DNA of 64,000 bases from Ophiodon elongatus (GCA_016806645.1 JACSYO010000098.1:310001-374000), one strand, 5' to 3'. Counted from the stretch's first letter, positions 1 through 14,200 are shown. Numbers and translations: made by a program. The notes: generated by a model not told the origin, from the sequence alone.

Positions 1-3000
1 GGGGACATGAGAAACGTTTTCCATGGATGCACAATTAACGTTAATGGAGATATCCAAATCAACATAAACAAACATTAACAACAGCCTAATGTTAGTCTAT
101 CGAGTCCCAAGTCACTCATAACTTTAGTTTTCTTTTAGCATTCATGATTGATTTAGAATGTTTAGGCCTAATGTTTAAATTAAATATTATTTTATTGAAA
201 GTGTCCCATTGTGATTTTTGTTATTTTAATGGCAACTTTTATAAAATGAGCAATGTGAATGAATGAGATGGTGCGAGATCTAGCTAGGCTAACAAACGTG
301 ATGTTCCCAATGCTGTTTGTCTGTTGCATAGCAACAGCCACACATACAGGGACTATTTTCTCTAGGCTACTGAAATGCGATACACAACGTTTGGTGGCTA
401 TAACTATTTTGTGCTGAAAGGCAGCTTACTATTTACTTCCTATTTATAATGTCGCAGGCAACCGTATTATAAAAGCAATAAGGTACTCGATATGATATAA
501 AAAAGGATTAAACCTGCAATGCATTATTCTAAAGTGATGATCATCCTGAAAGTGCTTTTTTTTATAGGCGAACCTTAAATCTTTTCATTTTTCTGTGTTT
601 CATCTTCATTTACTTTTAACCAGTGACATATATATTGATATTTACACATTATTTAAAAAATCTCACAGTTATTACCATTATAATAACACCAAAATTATTC
701 AAATAGACCTTGTGGTTGCAGAATTGTACTCACTTTAGTATGGGCATGCTTTTTTCGTGCGGAGACCTCAAAAATAGGCTAGGGTAGAACAGGTTAAAGC
801 AGCAGTTGTTTGGAAAGCATTCCATTTCAAAATAAAGTCAAATTGTTTATCTAAATTAATCTTTGAATGTGGGGTCTCTAAGCCATCCCGGTTGAAAGCA
901 CCACTTTGGTAGATTACTCTCAAGTTGAGTAACTTTACAAATCAAGGATATATCTGCATGGTCAGATCAAATTATACTTCTATAATGACATTTATCAATT
1001 TTGGAAACAAATAATGCTAAAAATTAGACTATAAGCGAGTGAGTTTTGTAAGTGTTTCCATATATCCACCAAATGTAATTCGCTAATAAAATGGTGTATT
1101 ATCTAAGCTGCATGATCTGTCTCCTGGGAGATTTTTTATTGGTCAGAAAGACGTTATTATAGAATTTATATTTTATGAAGATGTTTGTTTACTAGAAGGT
1201 TCATGTGTTTTTTTTCGGGGCGAAGAAACGAGATAGTGTCAAAGAAAACTTAGACTGCGCCACAAAGGCAATATTTTGGATTTGAAGCCGAAGAAGGAGA
1301 GCGAGAGTGGCTGCTAAATCAAGAGCGACACCTTGTGGTAAATGTCCAGTGTTTGGCTTAATATCAAACTAGTTCGACATTTTTTACAAACTAATTATAC
1401 ATAATTGATAATGAAAAGTCGAGTCGCGGCCCAACTAGGCTGACATTATTTACACTTTAAGAAGACAATCAGAGAATGGTAAGGCCGATTTAAACCAATA
1501 AAGGGGTCAAGACAAAAAGGACCAGTGGGTCTAAATTTAGCCACTTCCCACTTCCTTCTCCAAATCAGTTTTGATAATTCTGTAACACACTGATTATGTT
1601 TATTGAAGAATATGCCCTGTGTAAAAATTATATCTCTGAGCTTGTTGACAGGATACAAACTTAAGCAACTTTAACATTTGAGTGCTTTAGAGATGCATAT
1701 TAATAAACTAAGCAATCAAATTACTAAAATTACCACACAAAGAACCTGCAGTCTTTGGGACTCCTGGGCGTTTGGGGCATTAGAGCAACTTCCACTTTTC
1801 GTGGTTGCTATTTCAGCCAGTGGAGAAGCTTGCTAGCACTAGCTCTAGCTTCGCTACCCCAATGGAAAGCATTTTGACAGGCAGCTTGAGAAAGCAGGAA
1901 TAGAAGGAGTGAGGTGACCATGTATACCTGGCCGAGATCAGATTACCATGTGAGCCAGATCACATCCAGGTGTGGTCCGACTGAGTAAATCGTATTCATA
2001 TATTCAACGCATGCTGCCTCAAGATCTGTTTTTCTGTATCCAATAACAACATCCAGCTACAGACCACACGTTAATACTAGTCGTATATGGGGTTGCAGTC
2101 TTACAGTACAAGCTGTAGTAAAAAGGGAGGCTTTAAACTGAGGTAACTTGCCAGGCAGAGTAGCTGTTTATAGCAGGAAATGACATTGTCAGGGGAACAA
2201 GAATTGGCTGTTAACAACCTTCGCTAGAGAGTCAGCAGTGGCCAGCATTACTTACTCATGCTGTCGGAGAGCATTTTTCCTGCCTCCAGAGAAAATGATT
2301 GCCCTTTCACTGATCCGTTGATTGTGTTGTTTGAACGGTAGCCTGCAACAGTACCAAGCCGTTGAAAAGGTAATCTTGGCTCTGTCACCCAAGTCTGTCT
2401 TCACCACATATTCTTCATACAGCTCGAAATCAGAATCAGAAACAGTTTATTGCCAAGTACGTTTGCGCAGACAAGGAATTTGGCTTGGTGATTGGTGCGT
2501 GACAATACTCCTACACTGCTACAGTCAAAAAACAACTCCTACAAAATACTTCAGAGGCGAGCCGTCACCTCCGTTTCTTGCTAGCGTGTGTGCGTGTATT
2601 TAATCAGGAAGTGATGAGAAAATGTGTCTGACATTTGTGTCTACTAAAAATATTTTCATATGGGTGTTATCACAGCTTAGTGCGTTCTGTTGTCTCGATA
2701 CATTTGGCATAAATTACATTTCATCCCTCTTGCTGCTCTTTACATGCAGTTCTCACTGATTAATTCAGCCATTTAAACTTTGCTTTTTTTCAATGAATGT
2801 TAAACTACTTTCAATGAAATTCAAGACTTCCTGCAAAGTGTTTCACATTAAAAGCCCTTAAGTAGCTCAAGAGGCACTTTCACTTTAATGCAATCTTTTC
2901 GTATGAGACATCTGCAGGAAATTTTGTTCACAGTAGCGCTGTGCGGTGTAATTGTACATTATGATGAATATACCAAGATAACCACTACAGTGCAGGTCCT

Positions 3001-3205
3001 TTTACAAGTGTCAAGTGTTTAACTGGTCTTCATTAGCTATTTTATTTGTTAATTTAGTACAGTATATGAGCAATTGTATGCCAGTAGCTAAATACGCCAT
3101 TCAAATAATACTTTTTACCTTATTTGAGAATCTGCATTTATTTGAATTCTGGCTTTTAGTTGAGAATTCACAGTAGGTTCAATATGGTAAAATTGTATTA
3201 TCATC

Positions 3206-3665
3206 TTTTTCCATGGATCGTGGTTATATCTGGACCCTGGTCCTGCCTGACACCCACTGCTACTATCATTATTATTATTTGCTGCATTGCAATTAATATT
3301 GCCGATACCATTACTGCTTTCTTTATCATTATTATTTTACGACATCCACTGCTGCTGTTATTATTGGTAGTCGTAACTATTTTATCATGCCTACTGCTCT
3401 CATTATATGAATAATGTATGTCATATGCATTGAATGTGTTGTAACTGTTATGATGTTCATTCTGTACACATGACATATATTACACTTCTGTCCATCCTGG
3501 GAGAGGGATCCTCTCTCTAAGGTTTTCCCTTTTTTTTTTTTTTTTGGGGGTTACTGCTCCAATGTGAGGTCCCGGGACAGAGGATGTCGTATGTGTACAG
3601 ATTGTAAAGCCCTAAAAGGAGAAAATGGGATTTGTGAGTTTGGGCTATACAAAATAAATTGAATA
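3206..3665 (+). repeat. Teleost dispersed repeat, LINE/SINE 3'-end type (copy 1)
   Basis: The segment shares long similarity with the reverse complement of about 52835-53200, including the blocks 'gccgataccattactgct', 'acagaggatgtcgtatgtgt' and 'acagattgtaaagccct', and ends in an A-rich 'caaaataaattgaataaaa' tail. That tail and the 'gggctatacaaaataaa' block are typical of a very common teleost retro-repeat. I cannot name the family with certainty. Confidence 0.75.
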
Positions 3666-3950
3666 AAAATGACAGAAAAATAACAACCTAAGCCCATGTT
3701 GCTACTTCTTTTACCAAAAGAATATATTATGTAGTTGCAGTCAAATACTTTCAAAGTTGGCCTAAACATAAACCATTCTCGTATACAATATTTAATTACT
3801 TAAAACATACTGTACCATATGAAATATGCAAAATTTCTTAATAAACTATTTCAATGCCCTTAAACTCTTTAAAATGAAGTATTCCTTATATTGTGACAAA
3901 GTTCTGTTCCTCTTCTGATATGTTTAAGATTCCTCAGTTGTTCAGTTTAA

Positions 3951-4140
3951 AGCTACAGTGTGCAGGATTTAGTAGCATCTAGCGGTGAGGTTGCAGATTG
4001 CAACCAACTGAATACCCCTCCGCTCACACCCCCTTTCCAAGCGTGTAGAGAAAACTATGGTGGCCTTCAGCTCACATAAAATTGGTAAAGACCCTCTCTA
4101 GAGCCAATGTTTGGTTTGTCCGTGGTTTGTTCTAGATAAA
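3951..4140 (+). repeat. Teleost MITE-like dispersed repeat fragment
   Basis: The sequence from 'agctacagtgtgcaggattt' through 'agcatctagcggtgaggttg', 'caaccaactgaataccc' and 'ctctctagagccaatgtttg' matches a short element I recognise as widespread in percomorph fish genomes. The expected 3' half diverges after about 4140. Recognition is from memory of the consensus, not a search. Confidence 0.6.
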
Positions 4141-5964
4141 ACCATTCATCTTTTCTTCCAGGTGAGTTTTGACTAACATAACTTGCTAACACACAACATA
4201 TGTACCTAGTGTTGAGAGTGCATGAAGAAATGAACTAGCGTTAGCTGGTTACTTAGCTTTTTCTATGCTAACGGCACCGAGGGCCCTCGCTTATCCACAG
4301 ATCCACCCGCTTGTTCAAATGTGGTTCTGGCTCCAAAAAAAGACAGATGGTGAAGGACAAAATTACAAACTTGTGGCTTCAAAATGGTAGCAACAAAACA
4401 GTGGGTGACATCAGATTGCGCAATATCTACATGTCGTTGTCCATGTTGGCCAAATCACCAACCAGTGTATTTTTGACATGCGTTATACCTTCCATATTCA
4501 TCAAAATTTGATGCAGTGCATCAATGCCATGTGCATCCGATGAACAAATGAAAGGACGGGTATCCAGGTTATTAAGATTACTACATGATTCTAACAATAT
4601 CCTGAGTGGAGTTGCATCCTGATTTCTCACCGTCTCCGTGCCTTTCAATAATTTGGATCAGGTGTTTCTGGTTTCTAGGGAAGAACCTGAATATTCCAAA
4701 TGGAACCTCAATATTCCAAATGGAATATTCAGGTTACACAAAACCGGAATATAGTAAATAGCCTGTACTTGTATAGTCGCCCACAATAGGGCCCGATCCA
4801 GGTCCATATGATGTTTACATGCAAAATACATAACTCAGATTCTAGTGAGAATGTAGACACACTCAATAACTTCCAACAATAGAAGGTAAGACGGATCTTT
4901 TGCAACAACAGAGACAACACCCAGAGATCTCCTGTATGTAACTGAATCCTTGTAAGTGAAGCCATTACACTCCAATGACATACGCTTAGATAACCTGGGC
5001 CACATGAAGCAGGAAGGACTAGAAGAGTCGATCTCCTCTGAAAAGCAGAGCAGTGAAAGACAGATATTTATAGAGTTCATTTCTTTCTGAATTCAAAAGC
5101 CCTATATTAAGGATTGCTTAATGCACTGGGCTCTGTGCAGATACAGCTCACAGAAGCACAACACTATCCTCAACCTTTGTGCAGCCTCGATGAAAGGCTC
5201 TGGCAGACAGCAGAAACAACAACACTGACCACTGCAGCTGGCCAGAGGACTCCAGGCAACTCATCCCAAGTACAGTCTCTCCAAACAGCGTTCATTAGGG
5301 ATCATTTGTATGATATTTGTCCAAAACACAATGTACTCTCAAGTTCTTAACCCAATTTATGTGGATGTGTGTCCTTATTAACGGCACTCCAATGCCAGAT
5401 GAATCACTTTACTGCTCTGCTTTATTGGAAAAAAATGTCCCATATTAATGAAGTTATAAGGAGGAGAATGAGCACAGTGTGTGTGTCTGAGTCTAAAACC
5501 AATTGCGTTTGACACAACATAGAGGTTTAATTTTCAGTGCTGCATATAAAGTAGAGAAATACTCTGAGCTATTTGGATTTTTTAACAGCAGAGAGTAGAA
5601 AATGACCTCCTCATCAAAGCTCACAGGACTTTACAGGAGTGCCAACACCTACTTACAGTACTTCTAAAATAAAGCCTCAAAGTCAGTTTTCCCAGCAAGG
5701 TGAGCAAACAGATATGAAATACTTTCTGATTAACTTTCTTAAAATGCTATCTTTGTGCTGATGTGTGTGGGTAATATGAATTTGTATTTAAACGAGTGCA
5801 TCAGAGAATGTAAGAATTCACTGGAAAAAATAAATAGTAACAGCTCTGACTCAAGCAATTCTAGTCTCTTTTGAAAAAAAAAAGATTGAAAATATACAGC
5901 GTGTAACAATTTTACGTGGAGCTCATAGTAAAGCAGATATTGAACACTTGTAGCCAATGAAATG

Positions 5965-6720
5965 GATCTTTGTCGACCCGTGATCCGTACGGATCCCCCC
6001 TGATGGTTCGGCCCGCATGAGAACCGCGGATTAATTACCCAGTTTAACCATCACAGTTCGAAATAAAGTTTTGGTAACAATCGTTATCCGCCAATATTCA
6101 GTAAAGATTGCAATCAGGTGACCGGCCTTAATGCTTTGTTGTCGCTGATCCCTGATATAGTGACATTGTGAACAACAATTACGTGTTTAAATTGGCAGAA
6201 GGAGAGCTAATAACGCCGGCAGCACCGCTGACAGCTAACATACGGAGGTTCCATTCACTTATATTATGATGAGTTCAGGCTCTGTTCAGGGAAAATTACT
6301 ATTGGGTAAAGGTAAATTATGAAGTTAAAGTGATGTGTTCAAATGTTATCTTGTACAATGTAGATTTGGCAAGACATTTAAATAGATCCAGTTGTTTGAA
6401 GGATATGTTTTCTCACAGCAATACAAAAGAGACATTAGTAGAGGGGATTATAAGCTGTTTACCTTCCAAACACATAAAACAAAACAACAAAAAACTCTTT
6501 ATCTTCCAATATACATCATCAATGATCGGCAATTGGTATCAGCGGCAAAAAAGCGTAATAGGGGATGTCTAAATATGTGTTTGCTCCCTTTTTTCTTTAG
6601 TGCTGATCCGAACTGTGATTTATGACTCATCCGTAAAACAATCTGAACCGTGGGTTTTCATGATCCGTTGCTCCCCTGGTCAGCTGAGAGAATAAATCAA
6701 AAGAACCACTCGGATCCTCT
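5965..6720. repeat. hAT-like non-autonomous element, degenerate
   Basis: The block begins with 'gacccgtgatccgtacggatcccccc' and ends with 'ctgaaccgtgggttttcatgatccgttgctccc', which resembles terminal sequence of teleost hAT-type elements ('...gaaccgttgcacccct'). The interior phrase 'acggaggttccattca' recurs in similar form near 26235. The open frames inside (6330-6625) have no recognisable transposase motif. Confidence 0.4.
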
Positions 6721-7825
6721 TTGGATTGTGATGCACAGGAATGAAATTGTATTCCTCTTGTCTTTTCGCTATGGATGCCTGGAGTGCCACCTGTCGTGCC
6801 ACCTGTCTTGCTAATCTGCTGGCTGTTGCTGTACGTGAGCATGAAGCAGAATGCAGGACCGACAGTGAACAAGAAAGAAATGTGAGAGAGCGTTATTTAC
6901 CATCCCGGTGGGAAAAACACAGGAAGCAGCACTGCTGACACTTCAAATGTGCTACCTGCAGTGCGCCAACGAGTAACAACTGGAGCGTGCGTCAGTTAGC
7001 ACACCCAGCTCATACAGCCTGAGGTAGCGAAGAAGATGAAGATCAGAGAGCCAACCTGTTACTTGACCAACCTGTAGCTTCTAATCCACTCTGCTGCACC
7101 ATCTGCTGCTCACACCAGCAATAAATACCTACATATGGTGTGTGCAGTATTTTTAGGGCATGCATATCTGTGTGTTTGTGTACAATACTAGACTGGGCTA
7201 TTATTTTTAATACACGGATCATCTAGACAAAGCTTTAAGGGGCATTCCATAATCCAAATGGACCACCAGAAGACTAAACAACACAACACAACAATTCAAC
7301 GTTTCCGGGACACTGGACAGCTGTAGACATCAACTTAATTTAATCAATTGATAATTTCTCGGGGGGTGCTCAGAAAAGTATGGCTTATTTTGAGATGTGT
7401 GGATTGAGCCTACCAAACTGAATCAGGGTTAAATTGTGTCATAAGGGTCGTAAAGAGCTAACGTGATCAGGCTTGTACTTAAAACTGAGACGTTCACAGC
7501 CACAAGGCAGCACATTAAACCTACAATATAAAGAATCAAATACGGAGATAAAACCATTACCAAAGCAAAAGGGAACTTTTGGCAACATGTTGTGGTCAGA
7601 CTCATGAGATCAATCCAAAACACAACTCTGAGAAAACAGAAAATAATTAACTGATTTGGCTCTCAGAGATTTGACTTAATTCCGCAAATTCTGATGCTAC
7701 AAAGAGTAACGCTGGGTTGTTTCTGACAGTGTATTTGTAAAATATATATCTGGCATCTGTGGAACCCATTTTCACTGCCAATTTGTCGACTGCATACTGA
7801 CAATCTTTTCTGATACGCCAGTAGT

Positions 7826-7960
7826 AGTTGCCCACTGGCAACTTCGGTAAACTATTCTCATTATAAAATAAAGAACATTTCAAACACGTCAGTATTACAC
7901 TGAACAAACATTTTCCCAGAAGGCAACAGGTCACAACCAGCTATGAAACTGAAAAGCAAC
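7826..7960. repeat. Direct repeat copy A (paired with 13408-13550)
   Basis: The run 'gcccactggcaacttcggtaaactattctcattat...aataaagaacatttca' recurs with small changes at 13408-13550 in the same orientation, 5.6 kb away. This is an uncharacterised diverged repeat; no coding function is seen. Confidence 0.65.
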
Positions 7961-8163
7961 TCTTACAAAATAAATCGAATAATTAAAAGGAACACCTGCA
8001 CATTAACAGGATTGTTTCAGTTAGTTCCACCTTGCTTAAATTTGTGCTCTGCCCCCCATGATAACATGAACCGTAGGTGAAGAAACACATTCAAGTTCAA
8101 ATATTAGCATCAGCATACGCTAACCCATCGTGGCCCAGCCACAGTAAAGAGTGTGGGACTGAC

Positions 8164-8283
8164 CTGGTCGTCATACTTGTAGGTTAGGAGCTGATCTTCT
8201 GTAGCATCCTCCATGAAGCTACCCTGAGGGGAGAGGGCGAACTCTGGCAGGAAAACTGCTCTCTGGGGCTGACTCTCTGCACA
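8164..8283 (-). CDS. adamtsl3: adamtsl3-like exon with conserved FLPEFALSPQG segment
   Basis: The exon reads 40 codons in phase 0, from CAESQPQRAV through FLPEFALSPQG to YKYDDQ, and ends at a CAG|gtcagt donor. The acceptor is ttgtcag directly after (TG)10 on the minus strand, with a good branch-site candidate (ctgat) about 30 bases upstream. Two further AGs lie within 20 bases downstream, so the exact first codon could shift by a few residues. Both ends in phase 0 fit the upstream signal-peptide exon. Confidence 0.82.
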
Positions 8284-11200
8284 CTGACAACACACACACA
8301 CACACACACAATCAGTATCCAGGTAAAGTGCAAGGGTATAATATTAAGGGGACACAGGCCAGATGAATAATGTGATGACTCCATAAAATTTTAACCGGTT
8401 GATTACTTACATTAAGACATGTTTGTATGACAAGTTCATGCAAATAAGGTATTATCTTATCAAATATGTACAAATGTGCAACATTTTCAGAAAAGAAATT
8501 TGAACATTGGATAAAGTCACATTCAAAATTATTGTTTAATTTTGTTGACACATTAGGAGTCAAAACATTTTCAAAAGGCATTTTGGAAATCTCTTTTTAA
8601 CACTCCATAAATCAGAAAAAAACAGAAGAAAAAAACAGCCCATTAAAAAAGAAAATAAATCTATTTTTGAAAATAGATATAGAAATAAAATGTTATAAAT
8701 AAATCCAGCCTGAAATGAGATATGAAAAAAAAAACTGTAAAAAACTTCAGAATATAGATAGGAATATAACTAGACAGATTGGTAAATGTTAGTGTGACTG
8801 AAGTGGAGATTTTGGGCTCAGATTATTAGGAAAAACTGATTATGAGAAAATGGCCATTAAAGATATGTATTTTAGAGGTTTTGACATTTTGCAACACACT
8901 ACAGTACAAAAGAAAACTAATACATATATTTATTAAACTTCCCCAGTTGATTACTTACATTAAGACAAAAAAAATTATGTTATTACAAGTTTTCTGAAAT
9001 GTTTAAATATGAAAAAAGGCATATCTAATGCTAACTTTTTGGGGAATAAAGGAGAATTCTACAGACGCAAATAGACAAAATAAGCACCTTAATGTGTACT
9101 TTGGATGTTTTCTTTCCACTAATCTGAAGGAGCACATCCTATGGAAGCTAAATAGCATAAATCTCTGCATGAAAAACCATGTTTTCGGGGTTTCTTCCCA
9201 GATTATGATCATGCACATACATACACGCGCACACCCACACACACACACACTTCATACACACTTGAGAGGTGTGAAATTATCTCCCCAAACAGGCCATGAT
9301 CCCCTTCCCTGCCAGACCCTCCACCTTCTCAACTCACAAGAGACAAAAGCTGCGCTGCGATAGACCGAACCCTGCTGATTCTTCATAAATTCAGCTACGC
9401 TTGAATATTTTCTAATATTTTCTAATAATTTCACTGTAATTTTTACACAAAGGTCAGGAAGCGTGCACATCTCACACTGGATTTTTAGATGATCAGCATA
9501 ATCCAAAGGCAGGGAGGAGACTGAGACAGGACAGGAATAACTGGCATCTGGCATTTAGGGGACTCCCCAGAGAGAGAGACTGTGTGAGTGTGTATGTGAG
9601 AGCCCAGGTCACTTGAATTGTGTACGAGACAAATAATCTACCATTAAGATTAGCAGAAGTGGTGTCTCCTGCATGCTTTTAGAGCCACTTAGAGACAGAC
9701 ACAGCAGAAGTGCCACTGGTATGTGTTTCCCTGAGGAGTGTGACTTTCATCCTTTACTAACCTCTTCACTTTATCTCTCTCTCTCTCTCTCTCTCTCTTA
9801 AATGACCACAAGTACAGGTCGCAACAGAGGTGTTGTCCGTGTTCTCATCTTAACCCTTTCATAGTGTGTTATCAGTTTTTAATTTAATAGTAACATTTTG
9901 GTCGCCTAAAAATGTCAGAGTTTGGTTGTACTTAAGTCTAAGAAAACCAAGATGGCAAGAGCCTGGAACAATCCCAATGTCCCCCCTAAAGCCTTTAACC
10001 GTGAACCCTCAGGGACTTAACTGATGTCTGATGTAGATGGTTGTGTGTGAGAGGCTGCAAAGGCTTGAAATGGTATAAATACAAATGGGACAGCACTATA
10101 TGGTAACGTGATAACATATCACGTTACCATGATAACATCATAACATGGTGTGTACGGTTGTGGGTATTTATTTTATAATTTTTACTACGCGAATAGATGA
10201 AAATGCCAGGTGTAGCAGGCTCCTTTGAACTCCCTTATGAAGACGAGATGTGCAACGGTAAACAATCAACTTTCAAACTCGAAACATATGAGTTTTCTGA
10301 TCTGATGCTCCTTTCAGTAAGAAAATTGTCCTCCAAAACCATCGGGTTAGGGTTTTGTTTATTGATTAGGGAAAAGACAATGGTTTGGGGCAGCTATTGT
10401 CAACCACGTGGCCAGGGCCCACTACTGGGACTCATAGCTCCATCTACAAAAATGTAGATAATGTACGTAACAAAATTAAAATCCATAACTCCAATGACCG
10501 GATGTATAAATAAAAGTAAATATGGGTCGTAATGAGCTGCTTGTGCAAATGTCCTATTGGGTCTCATTAACACAGCCCCCTGCATTGTTTTAACCCAGGG
10601 CTGTTTTCCGTCAGAACACTCGCCAAAAGAGACAAAAATGCCAAATAGAAATTCAGAGTTGGAAATTAATTAATTAATTATTTTATAATTGTGTGGTAAA
10701 AGTGTAACTACAAGTTTGGGCTGCTGAGCACTACAGCAAGACCTGTAAATGGGCCGTTTGTGTTTCCTGATGCTGTTGGAGAGTAGGTTCACATTTTGTA
10801 AGTTGAAACAGGTTCCGCTTGCGGTTATCATTCCTCTTGTGCGTACTGGCCAATAAGAAATCCCTTCCCAAAGTGCTTCCAATGTAAGGAAAAAATCCAC
10901 AGTCCTTATTTTGTCCAAAAATGTACTCCAATACTCGGTCTGGTCCACTCATCATCTTTATGTACTAGGCATAGCCTACATAGTGCATGGTGCGTACTTA
11001 TTTACTACAACGTACCTTGTTAACCTATTTACAAACCACACCTAAATCGCAATCTTCATATGAAAATGCTTACTTTTGAACCATACTTAAAACAAGACCT
11101 AGTGTTTATCTTATCAAGTCACATATTATCTAAATATTTTTATTACAATGTATAGTACTTTTTAACCTGGTTACACTCAAACTGTGGCTATTTATGTTTT

Positions 11201-14200
11201 GCAACTCTCTTTGGTGCAGTATACCGAGAACAATATCTCTAACCTCTCTAAACTATTTTAATAGCAGATTACTTGCACTTTGTGTTGGAGAATGTGTGCC
11301 GTTACTCTGACGGCTGTTTGTTCTGCATCACAGCTCTAATCAAGCTCAGTATGAGTGGGTTGTAGCTGAAAATACAAAGTCATGCCTGAAAGGGGTATGC
11401 TTTGTCATCCCAATAGAGGACTGTGTCCATACAAGGCCACACACACAGCTACAGTAAGTCAGGTTGCCTTGCTGTGAAGTTACTGAGTCGTAGCCATGCA
11501 GCGCGGTGTGGAGCAGTTCCCCTAATTGAGTTTACACACCAGTGGAAGGACAGTGTCAGGACAGCTGTCACCCTGCCAGCTCCCTGCAGTGGCTGGTTCA
11601 CACTGGATCACTGGCTTACTTCAAGGGAGCCAATACTGGGATAATAATACAAGGAGGGCAAACCCCCCCCTCATCCCAGGGGACAGCATACTGTACCGGA
11701 GGAGGCAGCTGTTACATAGCGTGGGAGGGATTACTTGTTAAAGCCAGTGGAGAAACTCCTGCAGCAGGTCAGAAATCAAGGTTTGAGTTTGTTCACATCA
11801 AGATGGATGGAATGTTGTTCAGCTCCAGTCGGTGATCACAAAGACTTAGGCAGGGGTTCTGAAAATGTTCATGGTCAGGTCCAAAATATAGGTTGCAACC
11901 ATCGATATGAGGGCTGAGGATTCAGTCCATCCTCGCTGGAAATCCCCTTGCTGATTTTCTACTGCTTTAAAATGTAGCCTTGTGCAAGACATAGGGAAGA
12001 TCAGTAGCTGATTGGAGACTGATTGATGCTAAAACAGGTTTACTTACGATGCATTCAGGGCCTTAGCACAGCTCACGTCCTCTTCCTCATCCTGTGCTGT
12101 TTTTCTGTCACACCGTTTTCAAATGGGAATCAATGGACTGCTAATCTGCCCTGTTAATTAGAGTAAACTACCATTTCTGTTAACTTCAACATTGGGGTCT
12201 GCTGTGGCTCATGGGGTTAGAGTGGTCGTCCTGTAACCACTAGGTAGCCCGGTTCGATCCTGGCCTCCTACAGTTTGCATGTCGAAATATCCTTGAGCAA
12301 GACACTGAACCCCCGGTTGCAGCCCACTACTCCTAAAATGCAGAGGCCAAATTTCATCTATGTACAGTATGTAAATGACAATTGTATTCTAGTGTATTCA
12401 GCCTGACATTATATTAGCTGATTTCCTGTTGGTAGGGGGAGTTCATTTGATTTTTCCTAACCAGTCAGTAGAGATTGACGCCAATGTACTAGTGCCAGTT
12501 TGAAATTAGACAACAGCCCATTTGATTTATAGATGTGTCTAATACCACCAAGGGATGCATTTTGGGAAATGTAGGATCCTGTGTTTTTGGAGCTACATAA
12601 ATCACAAGTCCGGATAACACTGCCTCTTCAGTTTGACTATTCCTTTTTTTTTTTTTATCTGTCCTATGCAAGTACCTAACTTTATGAAAGTACAAAACCC
12701 CATTAAATGAATCACGTATAAAATATTAAAATATACAACTACTCACTTTAACCTTTGAAGAATTAGTTTCTGGATCTCTCTCCTATAAATAAACCCACTG
12801 GAGTTTCTCTTTCCATCAACACGTAAAACAATGACACAGATTATTTTGTCCTTTATTTAATTCAGCATATAAAGCTGACTACTGTAACATAATCATGTCT
12901 TATTATAGAGGCTGAAAGAGTGGGATGAAAGGCTTTGATCTCATCATGTCTAAATATACAGGATCTATTTTGATCTTCAACAGTCCACCACTGGAGTTTA
13001 CAGGCTCACTACACAGTGTTTTCTATAATTACATGTTGCTGGTGAGCAATTTGACTGAACGTGTTTTTTTACTGGTGTCCAGGACATGTGGAGGGGAGCG
13101 ACGGTTTTATAAATTTTTTGGTGCAATTTGGTGCATTTTGGCAATCAATTAATCTCTTGCAAAGGCAACTGAACAAAAAACTTGATTAACTACACAACTA
13201 TATTTTAGAATAAAAATTACACAAAACCCTTGTTATCTTTAGCAACTTTAAAGGCAACCAGAAACTATGAGTCAGTAACAACTTAAAATTCTTGTTACTG
13301 AATTTATGTTAACATGTATGACTACAAATTGTCTCTTATTCTGACTGCACACTTAAAATCTTCACAAAGAGTCAAAGACACAACCCTCTTGCTGGGGACC
13401 AAGGCAGCATTCTGCCCACTGGCACCTCTGGTAAACTATTTTCATTATCAAAAATAAAGAACATTTCAGACACTTGGTATCACACTGCACAAACACTGAA
13501 TAGACACTTTCCCAAACAGGTCACATTAGGCTATTCAATGGAAATACATCTCCTGTTGTGGCTGATGAAGCAGCTCAAAAAAGAAGGACCCAAATGCCGG
13601 CTCCAATAAAATAAAGATTCTTTGATTGAGAAATATATGGGTACAAAGGGTAGTTACAGCTGACGGGGAAAACAAAACTCCAAATTTTTTAAATTATTAT
13701 AATTTACAAACGCAGATAACATATGATAAAAAAGCTCTCCTCAAAGCCATAAACAATTAATTGAAAAAATAGCAAGTTTACGTCGTTAAACACTCTCATT
13801 GTAAATCAGGTGTAAATGTGGTGAAATAGTGAGAAATGTGTGTTTGGATATCAGTGCACAAAACTCATGAACTCATGAATCCTTGTTACTAGGGTCAAAA
13901 AGACTGTCAGGTCTATCGCGGTCACAGAAACCAATATTAATTGTTAATAAGAAGCAGGAAACCACTTGCACGCACCTCCCTACAACGTTTTGAGGCTCCT
14001 CATCACATAATATACACCTCTGTTCCTGACAGACAAACAAGTCTCGGATGACAACCGACCTTTAGGATTTCTGAAAATAACTTAAAACTTGAGTTCAAAG
14101 CTTCTAACTGAATTCTTTGCTTATCCCGTCCCTGCATTTGTTTCTAGAGGCAGAGAAGACAAGGTGTGTATGTCTTGGTCCACAATATTTCTGAGCATGT

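Larger units (their letters stand above)
1..8163 (-). other. Intron of adamtsl3-like gene (continues beyond left edge)
   Basis: This stretch lies downstream, on the minus strand, of the exon ending at 8164, whose donor (CAG|gtcagt) opens an intron here. I looked for the next expected coding segment (thrombospondin type 1 repeat with W-x-x-W and C-S-x-T-C-G-G-G) on the minus strand and did not find it, so it should lie left of base 1. The contents are AT-rich non-coding DNA with several dispersed repeats listed separately. The open frames here show no recognisable domain or codon pattern. Confidence 0.7.

Noticed and set aside
6627..6872. Minus-strand frame considered as the next adamtsl3 exon
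   Set aside because: It has no thrombospondin repeat signature, no suitable phase and lies in hAT-like sequence.
12194..12270. Possible tRNA gene
   Set aside because: A and B boxes are present, but the acceptor stem does not pair and the sequence continues as a SINE body.
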